From: Candidatus Omnitrophota bacterium | GTDB lineage: Bacteria; Omnitrophota; Gorgyraeia; JACOVV01 | Reading direction: 5' to 3' | Length of the DNA: 10,777 nucleotides | NCBI GenBank assembly: GCA_016177145.1 | Contig: JACOVV010000039.1 | Span: forward strand, 1 to 10,777 | Part shown: positions 5,776 through 10,777 of the stretch, one piece after another | Numbering within the stretch: the first letter of the stretch is position 1 | Layout: each line of letters starts with the position of its first letter | Translations under genes and position numbers: made by a program | Notes under the pieces: generated by a model | Databases searched by the model: none | What the model was told of the DNA's origin: nothing | What the model saw: only the letters and a program-made list of their open reading frames with translations

Positions 5776-7727
5776 TATTTCTCCGGATCCACCTTAAAGT
5801 CGGCGTCCTGGACTTTTTCATCTCCGCCATAGGCCGACCCACCTTCGGCGGATTTGGCGCTGCCGTCGGGACTCTGCGAAGCGCCGCCGCCCGGCTGCTG
5901 TTGCTGCTGCTTCGCCGCCGCTTCTTTATACATCTCTTCACTCAGCTTGTAAGCGGCCTGCGTCAGGTTCTCTTCCGATTTCTTTAACTGCGCTAAATCC
6001 TCGCTGTCGAGCTTGAGACGGGCTTCATCAATCGCGTCCTGGAGTTTCTTCCGGTCCTCGATGCTGATCTTGCCGCCGTGCTCTTTGAGCATCTTGTCGG
6101 TCGAGTAGACCAGATTGTCGAGATGGTTGCGCGCGTCAATCAGCTCTCGCTTCTTTTTATCTTCGTCGGCGTGGGCCGCCGCTTCCTGAGTCATCTTCTC
6201 GACTTCATCCTTGCTCAAACCGCTGGAAGATTCGATCCGGATTTTTTGTTCTTTGCCGGTCGCCATGTCTTTGGCGGAGACGTGCAAAATTCCGTTGGCG
6301 TCAATGTCGAAAGTGACTTCGATCTGCGGCATACCGCGCGGCGCCGGCGGGATTCCGACCAGGTCAAACCGCCCCAGTGTCCGGTTGCCGGCCGCCATTT
6401 CTCGTTCTCCCTGCAATACATGAATGGAGACCGCTGTCTGCTGGTCCGCCGCCGTTGAGAAAATCTGGCTCTTTTTCGTCGGGATCGTGGTGTTCCGCTC
6501 GATCAAACGAGTCATGACACTGCCGAGTGTCTCGATTCCGAGCGAAAGGGGCGTGACGTCCAAGAGAAGAACATCTTTGACCTCGCCGGTCAAAACGGCT
6601 CCTTGAATCGCCGCGCCGACCGCGACGACTTCATCGGGGTTGACTCCTTTATGCCCCTCTTTGCCGAAGATTTCTTTGACGACCTGCTGGACTCTCGGCA
6701 TCCGGATCATTCCTCCAACGAGAACAATTTCGTCAATTTCACTCGGTTTAAGTCCAGCGTCCTCCAGCGCCCGCAGGACCGGCCCGCGAGTCCGCTCCAC
6801 TAAATCGGCCACCAACTGCTCAAGCTTGGCTCGTGTTAATGTGACCACTAAGTGCTTCGGGCCGCTGGCGTCAGCAGTGATAAAGGGGAGATTAATCTCG
6901 CTCTGCTGGTTACTGGAAAGTTCAATCTTCGCCCGTTCGGCCGCTTCTTTCAGCCGCTGTAACGCCATGCGGTCTTTCCGCAAATCAATTCCATTATTTT
7001 TCTTAAACTCATCGGCCATCCAGTCCATGATCTTCTGATCGAAGTCATCTCCGCCGAGGTGAGTGTCGCCGTTAGTTGCCTTGACCTCAAAAACTCCTTC
7101 GCCAATTTCTAAGATCGAAATATCGAACGTCCCTCCTCCAAGATCGTAGACAGCGATTTTCTCATTCTTCTTTTTATCAAGTCCGTAGGCCAGTGACGCG
7201 GCGGTCGGTTCGTTGACGATTCGTAAAACCTCCAGCCCCGCAATCGTTCCGGCGTCTTTGGTCGCCTGCCGCTGGGAATCGTTGAAGTAGGCCGGCACCG
7301 TGACCACCGCCTGAGTGACTTTCTCTCCCAAGTAATCCTCCGCGGTCTGTTTCATCTTCTGCAAAATGATCGCGGAGATTTCCGGCGGCGTGTATTCCTT
7401 ACCGGTCGTGCTGATAGAAACTTTCACTAAATCGCTTGCCCCGCCGATCACTTTATAGGGGACAAGCTTTTCTTCGGTCTCCACCTCCGAATGGCGACGC
7501 CCCATGAACCGCTTAATGGAGAAAACGGTGTTCTCCGGATTGGTGATCGCCTGGCGTTTCGCGGCGGCGCCGACCAGAATTTCTCCTGTCTTGGTAAAAC
7601 CAACGACTGAAGGGGTCGTTCTTGCCCCTTCCGAATTCGCGATGACTTTGGGCTCTCCCCCCTCCATGATCGCCACACAGGAGTTGGTCGTCCCTAAGTC
7701 AATTCCAATCACTTTGCTCTTTGCCAT
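5775..7727 (-). CDS. dnaK: Chaperone DnaK (Hsp70)
   Basis: A 650-residue Hsp70. The ATPase domain starts [14 protein letters not shown] (6-19), with [12 protein letters not shown] (193-204, Thr200 at the autophosphorylation position) and [11 protein letters not shown] (334-344, with Ile where many DnaKs have Thr). The interdomain linker [16 protein letters not shown] (385-400) leads into the substrate-binding domain and the helical lid. The segment about 78-105 is present, as in Gram-negative-type DnaK. The tail has a short Gln run (607-611), a Gly/Ser-rich stretch and ends [10 protein letters not shown], without the EEVKD-like end of E. coli. AAAGGAGG lies 9 nt before the ATG. It works with DnaJ and GrpE in protein folding. 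A three-hairpin repeat separates it from grpE. Confidence 0.99.
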   Translation of the reverse strand: MAKSKVIGIDLGTTNSCVAIMEGGEPKVIANSEGARTTPSVVGFTKTGEILVGAAAKRQAITNPENTVFSIKRFMGRRHSEVETEEKLVPYKVIGGASDLVKVSISTTGKEYTPPEISAIILQKMKQTAEDYLGEKVTQAVVTVPAYFNDSQRQATKDAGTIAGLEVLRIVNEPTAASLAYGLDKKKNEKIAVYDLGGGTFDISILEIGEGVFEVKATNGDTHLGGDDFDQKIMDWMADEFKKNNGIDLRKDRMALQRLKEAAERAKIELSSNQQSEINLPFITADASGPKHLVVTLTRAKLEQLVADLVERTRGPVLRALEDAGLKPSEIDEIVLVGGMIRMPRVQQVVKEIFGKEGHKGVNPDEVVAVGAAIQGAVLTGEVKDVLLLDVTPLSLGIETLGSVMTRLIERNTTIPTKKSQIFSTAADQQTAVSIHVLQGEREMAAGNRTLGRFDLVGIPPAPRGMPQIEVTFDIDANGILHVSAKDMATGKEQKIRIESSSGLSKDEVEKMTQEAAAHADEDKKKRELIDARNHLDNLVYSTDKMLKEHGGKISIEDRKKLQDAIDEARLKLDSEDLAQLKKSEENLTQAAYKLSEEMYKEAAAKQQQQQPGGGASQSPDGSAKSAEGGSAYGGDEKVQDADFKVDPEK

Positions 7728-7753
7728 GTTTGAATTCCTCCTTTACAAATTCC

Positions 7754-7853
7754 GTAGGGGCAGGCCTCTGTGCCTGCCCAAATGAAAAATTGCCGTAGGG
7801 GCGGGTTTAAAACCCGCCCCTACGAAAGGGCAACCACGGGGGGTTGCCCCTAC
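7754..7853. repeat. Three-hairpin GTAGGGGC/GCCCCTAC element (copy A)
   Basis: A 100-bp element filling the grpE-dnaK gap. Stem 1 is GGGCAGGC (7758-7765) / GCCTGCCC (7772-7779). Stem 2 is a perfect 15-bp stem (7794-7808 / 7810-7824) with a 1-nt loop. Stem 3 is GGGCAACC (7828-7835) / GGTTGCCC (7842-7849). It begins GTAGGGGC and ends GCCCCTAC. Its last bases, read on the minus strand, supply the TAG stop of grpE. Copy B at 9995-10090 is the same element with four substitutions and 4 nt of small deletions by my alignment. In mRNA these hairpins could stabilise the dnaK side or dampen read-through; that is inference. Confidence 0.9.
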
Positions 7854-8401
7854 AATTTTTCGTTATCTGTTATTTGTTTTTGTTTCTTCGCGATTTTCAC
7901 CACCGCGGGACGAATGAGCCGGTCCCGCAGATAATACCCTTTTTGAATTTCTTCCACGATAATTCCTTCTTCTTTATCTTCCATTTCCACTTCCATGAGC
8001 GCTACATGCCGGTGAGGATCGAATTTCTCACCAACCGAATTAAAGGGTTTAACTCCCTGCTGGTCCAAAAACACGTGAAACTGTTTGCGAATCAATTCCA
8101 CGCCGGCCAATACGGGATTTTCAACCAATTCGGAATTCTGTTCGCCATTTTTCTTGATGCTCTCCAGAGCCCGGTCAAAATTATCAATGATCGGAAGAAT
8201 CGCCAGGATCAACTCGGTATTGGCGAACTTTGCCAGTTCACTCTTTTCTTTGGAGAATCGTTTCCGGGCGTTCTCGAGCTCCGCGTAGGTCCGGAGATAC
8301 TGATCGTAGGACTCTTTTCCTTTTTCGGCCTGCGCCTTCAGTTCGTCGTATTCCTCTTGCGGGAGAGTTATTTTACGCTCTTCCTTCTTGTGATCGCTCA
8401 T
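7850..8401 (-). CDS. grpE: Nucleotide exchange factor GrpE
   Basis: A 183-residue GrpE: a long N-terminal coiled coil (about 12-60, YDELKAQAEKGKESYDQYLR), the helical region with ILAILPIIDNFDRALE (66-80) and the C-terminal beta domain FDPHRHVALMEVE...QKGYYLRDRLIRPAVVKIAK (127-172). It releases ADP from DnaK. The frame is open far upstream inside hrcA, but ATG 8401 is right: it overlaps the hrcA TGA by 4 bp (ATGA), has GGGAG upstream, and gives the usual length. The stop codon TAG (7852-7850) comes from the repeat element at 7754-7853, so the final few residues (after about 172) may differ from relatives. Confidence 0.97.
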   Translation of the reverse strand: MSDHKKEERKITLPQEEYDELKAQAEKGKESYDQYLRTYAELENARKRFSKEKSELAKFANTELILAILPIIDNFDRALESIKKNGEQNSELVENPVLAGVELIRKQFHVFLDQQGVKPFNSVGEKFDPHRHVALMEVEMEDKEEGIIVEEIQKGYYLRDRLIRPAVVKIAKKQKQITDNEKL

Positions 8402-9483
8402 AACTCTCCCATCTGAGAAATAACTTCGCCCAGTAATCCCGCCATCCGGTCGACTAAAGCGACCGAGTGAGAATACTCCATCCGGGTCGGGCCTAAAATT
8501 CCGACCGTTCCGATGACGCGGTCCCCTATCTTGTAACTTCGAGTCACCAAGCTGTACCACTTCATCGCTTCATTCCCCATTTCACTCCCGATATAAATGC
8601 GGCACCGCTGGTCTTGTTCCAGATCCTGACGGAGCAGTTCTAAAAGCGGTTCTTTTTCTTCCAGAAGACGCAAGAGCGCCCGTGTCCGGGTGACTTCCTT
8701 AAACTCCGGCTGTTCCAAAATACGGCTGGTCCCCTCCAGCCACAACCGCTCCTCCTTCGAGGTCAGGATCGTCGCCTTGATAATCGCCAGGGCCTGCTTA
8801 AAGAGGTTGTAATAGAGAGATCCCTGCTCCATCATCATTCTTCTTTTCAGGTGGTATTCGATTTGCGCCAGAGGAAGCCCTTCCAATTCCTGATTAAGCA
8901 AGCGAGTCAACCGTTCCATCTGAATATCTTCGATCGGTTCAGGCAATTCGACTTTATAATTACGCACCATTCCGGAAGCGCTGACAAAAACAACCAGGAG
9001 ACGGTTGGAACCGCTGTCCAATGGGATTAACGCGATTCTCTTAAAGATATCGCGCGAAACTCCGCTAAAGAGAACCAGCGCCGCCTGATTGGAGACCTCG
9101 GACAAGAGCCGTGAGGCCCGTTCAATGATTTCCTCTAATTCAGTGCAATGCCGCTCATGCGCGGCGCGGATTGTCTCTTCCTCATCCTCTGTCAGATGGG
9201 ACTGCTGCATCAAGGCGTTCACGTAATAACGATACCCCTGGTCGGTAGGAACCCGTCCTGCCGAGGTATAAGGATGCTCAATATATCCCAGCTCTTCCAG
9301 GTCGGCCATGATGTTCCGGATCGTGGCCGGGCTGAGTGAATTCCTAAGCCGCCGCGCGATCGTCCGGGACCCGACAGGCGCCGCCGTCTGGATATACAGA
9401 TTCAGAATCTCCGTAAATATCTGGCATCGCCGCAGTTCAAATGTGTCGCTGTTTCTCTTTATATGGATTCTAGTTACGCTCAT
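8398..9483 (-). CDS. hrcA: Heat-inducible transcription repressor HrcA
   Basis: A 361-residue HrcA. The winged-helix DNA-binding domain covers about 20-90, with PVGSRTIARRL (36-46), SPATIRNIMADLEELGYIEH (51-70) and the wing TSAGRVPTDQGYRYYVNAL (73-91). The GAF-like effector domain follows, and the C-terminal IGTVGILGPTRMEYSHSVALVD is a family signature. HrcA binds CIRCE and represses the operon; GroEL activity is known to keep it folded in other bacteria. A perfect CIRCE lies 25 bp upstream of this gene, so autoregulation is expected. The ATG has GGAAG at a short spacing; about 15 residues precede the usual family start. First gene of the operon. Confidence 0.97.
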   Translation of the reverse strand: MSVTRIHIKRNSDTFELRRCQIFTEILNLYIQTAAPVGSRTIARRLRNSLSPATIRNIMADLEELGYIEHPYTSAGRVPTDQGYRYYVNALMQQSHLTEDEEETIRAAHERHCTELEEIIERASRLLSEVSNQAALVLFSGVSRDIFKRIALIPLDSGSNRLLVVFVSASGMVRNYKVELPEPIEDIQMERLTRLLNQELEGLPLAQIEYHLKRRMMMEQGSLYYNLFKQALAIIKATILTSKEERLWLEGTSRILEQPEFKEVTRTRALLRLLEEKEPLLELLRQDLEQDQRCRIYIGSEMGNEAMKWYSLVTRSYKIGDRVIGTVGILGPTRMEYSHSVALVDRMAGLLGEVISQMGEL

Positions 9484-9507
9484 ATTTCTTCCGCGCCTAC
9501 TTCTATT

Positions 9508-9534
9508 TTAGCACTCAATTTAGTTGAGTGCTAA
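9508..9534. promoter_or_regulatory. CIRCE operator
   Basis: TTAGCACTC, a 9-bp spacer, then GAGTGCTAA: an exact match to the CIRCE consensus inverted repeat bound by HrcA. It lies between the predicted -10 box and the hrcA start codon, overlapping the likely start of transcription, where bound HrcA would block the promoter of the whole hrcA-grpE-dnaK-dnaJ operon. Confidence 0.97.
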
Positions 9535-9539
9535 TTCCT

Positions 9540-9568
9540 ATATTATGTGAGCGGCTATAGCTTGTCAA
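9540..9568 (-). promoter_or_regulatory. Sigma70-like promoter of the hrcA operon
   Basis: On the minus strand a perfect TTGACA (9568-9563) is followed after 17 bp by TAATAT (9545-9540, 4 of 6 matches). CIRCE starts 5 bp downstream of the -10 box. The -35 box lies inside the last codons of the upstream membrane-protein gene (stop at 9557-9555), so the two genes are packed tightly and read-through from upstream is also possible. Confidence 0.8.
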
Positions 9569-10777
9569 GCGGAAAACCAAGCTTCTGATGGATCTGCCGG
9601 ATGGCTTCTGTCTCTTTAGCCGCCTCTTCTTCCATCTTGAGGTAACGATAGAGAGCAAGAAGATTCTCATGGGCGAGCAGGTAATTTGGACTGGAGACGA
9701 TGGACTTTTGGTAGTATTCGACAGCGCTTAATAAATCACCCCGCTTTTGATAAACCGCTCCTACATTATTCAACGCTTCGGCATAAGTCGGCAAAATGTC
9801 CAGGGAACGATTAAAGTATTCCTCCGCCTTCTCGATCTCTCCTTTGCGAAAATAATAGACCCCGAGGTTATTATTCGCGCGGAAACTGGCGCGGGTGTTG
9901 TTGACGGTTGAGAGATACAGTTTTTCTTCATCGCCCCATTCCCGCGTTCGCAAGAAGGTCAATGACAATAGACAAAGGAGAATGAGCACACCCAGTAGGG
10001 GCAGGCCCCTGTGCCTGTCCAAATGAAAGATTGTAGGGGCGGGTTTGAAACCCGCCCCTACGAAGGGCAACCACGGGGGGTTGCCCCTACGAAAAGCAGG
10101 AATCATTAAGGCGACCACAGCGATAAAAAAACCGATGGAGGGTATATACAAATAATGTTCCGCGATCGCGGTATTAAGCGGCAGGAAATTTGAGACAGGA
10201 ACTAATCCGCCCAAATACCAAAAGAGCCCAAACGCGGCGATTTTATTCCGTCCCTTAAGAAACCACCCCAACGCTATCAGCCACGCGATTCCAATCATTG
10301 CCGCGATCCCCAAAGGGTCGCACCACGAACTAGCGATTGGGACGTCGTGATCCATATGAAGATTCACCGGCCAAAAAAGAAGCCGCAGATAAATCCAGTG
10401 AACCCTGGCCGCGGTCAGTAAACGGATCCAAAGATTGTCGCTGAAGGGGTCCGCCTGCGCCCCTTTCCAGAAAGGAATATGGAGAAAATCCAGGACGGTC
10501 GATCTCAAAACAAGATAAAGAATAGCAATGATCACAAAAGGAATCACGAAACGAAATTGTCTTTTGGACGTCTGTAGGGGCGCGATTAATCGCGCCCCTA
10601 CCTCATAGAGGACTAGAAAAAATGGAAGCAGAATTCCCATCTCTTTGGAAAGCAATGCCGCGATGAAGAGAACGAGCGCTAACCCAAAAGAGAACCGGCT
10701 CCCCTCTTGGCGAAAAACAAGATACTGATGAAAACCGGTCAGCAGGAAGAAACCCATCAATAACTCCGGACGATGGG
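9555..10777 (-). CDS. Polytopic membrane protein with C-terminal TPRs, TMTC/PMT-like (5' end outside window)
   Basis: The frame is open to the right edge, so the N-terminus is missing; residues are counted from 10760. Several hydrophobic segments (about 24-53, 71-87, 148-190, 207-222, 253-271) mark an integral membrane protein. LLSKEMGILLPFFLVLYE (36-53) and AEHYLYIPSIGFF (200-212) are typical of TMTC-like GT-C proteins, a group that includes O-mannosyltransferases. WGDEEKLYLSTVNN (275-288) leads into TPR units: NNLGVYYFRKGEIEKAEEYF (297-316) and NNVGAVYQKRGDLLSAVEYY (331-350), with a probable third degenerate one. A lipid-linked sugar transferase is likely but unproven, and the usual N-terminal catalytic acidic loop cannot be seen. 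Two repeat elements are read in frame: residues 224-256 and 54-63 are repeat-encoded, both at predicted loops between membrane helices. Confidence 0.85.
   Translation of the reverse strand, partial: HRPELLMGFFLLTGFHQYLVFRQEGSRFSFGLALVLFIAALLSKEMGILLPFFLVLYEVGARLIAPLQTSKRQFRFVIPFVIIAILYLVLRSTVLDFLHIPFWKGAQADPFSDNLWIRLLTAARVHWIYLRLLFWPVNLHMDHDVPIASSWCDPLGIAAMIGIAWLIALGWFLKGRNKIAAFGLFWYLGGLVPVSNFLPLNTAIAEHYLYIPSIGFFIAVVALMIPAFRRGNPPWLPFVGAGFKPAPTIFHLDRHRGLPLLGVLILLCLLSLTFLRTREWGDEEKLYLSTVNNTRASFRANNNLGVYYFRKGEIEKAEEYFNRSLDILPTYAEALNNVGAVYQKRGDLLSAVEYYQKSIVSSPNYLLAHENLLALYRYLKMEEEAAKETEAIRQIHQKLGFPLDKL
9995..10090. repeat. Three-hairpin GTAGGGGC/GCCCCTAC element inside a gene (copy B)
   Basis: A 96-bp element with the same order of three hairpins and the same 8-bp inverted ends as copy A at 7754-7853. 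Differences are four substitutions plus loss of CCG and of one A. It lies entirely within the membrane-protein frame. Its length is 32 codons and it encodes about residues 224-256 on the minus strand, including VGAGFKPAPT. The reading frame is uninterrupted. Confidence 0.9.
10574..10601. repeat. 28-bp perfect palindrome of the same family, inside a gene (copy D)
   Basis: GTAGGGGCGCGATT followed directly by its exact reverse complement. It has the family termini GTAGGGGC and GCCCCTAC with the shortest core. It is flanked by CT on both sides, which could be a 2-bp target duplication or chance. In frame on the minus strand it encodes VGARLIAPL at about residues 54-62 of the membrane protein. Confidence 0.85.

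Noticed and set aside
6078..6458. 126-codon plus-strand frame opposite dnaK
   Set aside because: Antisense shadow of a highly conserved dnaK region, with no family features.
7754..7853. CRISPR array
   Set aside because: The repeats are self-complementary hairpins with different cores, not evenly spaced direct repeats with unique spacers.
7844..8416. 190-codon plus-strand frame opposite grpE
   Set aside because: A Phe/Leu-rich shadow of the charged grpE coding sequence on the other strand.
8402..8560. N-terminal extension of GrpE to 8560
   Set aside because: It lies entirely within hrcA in another frame and shows no GrpE similarity; ATG 8401 overlaps the hrcA stop and has a ribosome site.

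Overview
The window looks like chromosomal DNA of an uncultured bacterium with a Gram-negative-type cell plan. The DnaK carries the extra N-terminal segment (about residues 78-105) typical of Gram-negative-type DnaK proteins. The heat-shock operon is of the hrcA/CIRCE type. Intergenic gaps, and even one reading frame, carry GTAGGGGC...GCCCCTAC hairpin repeats of the kind seen in many environmental lineages. I cannot fix the phylum from sequence alone; Nitrospirota, Omnitrophota or a similar lineage are guesses. Every protein gene I can support lies on the minus strand.

Reading in the direction of transcription (right to left), the right edge (9555-10777) holds the C-terminal part of a polytopic membrane protein with C-terminal TPRs, resembling TMTC/PMT-like GT-C proteins. 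Two repeat elements (9995-10090 and 10574-10601) are read in frame inside it. Next comes a sigma70-like promoter followed by a perfect CIRCE operator (9508-9568), then a tightly packed run of eight genes: hrcA, grpE, dnaK, dnaJ, an FmdB-type zinc ribbon protein, a DUF1015 protein, a zeta-toxin-like P-loop kinase, and a 58-residue small protein at 2337-2513. Most junctions are ATGA or TAATG overlaps; the main gap, grpE-dnaK, is filled by a 100-bp three-hairpin repeat that also supplies the grpE stop codon.

Left of this operon is a 177-bp imperfect cruciform (2146-2322). Next is an AT-rich gene for a SIR2-like NAD-binding protein (788-2047), whose only sensible start is an ACG codon behind a Shine-Dalgarno sequence. 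A third repeat element (510-593) follows. Last is a toxin-antitoxin pair: an AbrB-type antitoxin (92-355) overlapping the start of a PIN-domain toxin (1-95, cut by the window edge), with a well-formed promoter and a palindromic candidate operator.

Functionally, the core is the DnaK/DnaJ/GrpE chaperone machine under HrcA control. Around it sit accessory genes of a toxin-antitoxin or defence character: PIN/AbrB, SIR2, and the zeta-like kinase with its small partner. The most interesting points are the translationally coupled kinase/small-protein pair at the tail of the heat-shock operon, the SIR2 gene with a missing canonical start, and the repeat family that has entered coding sequence and supplied a stop codon.
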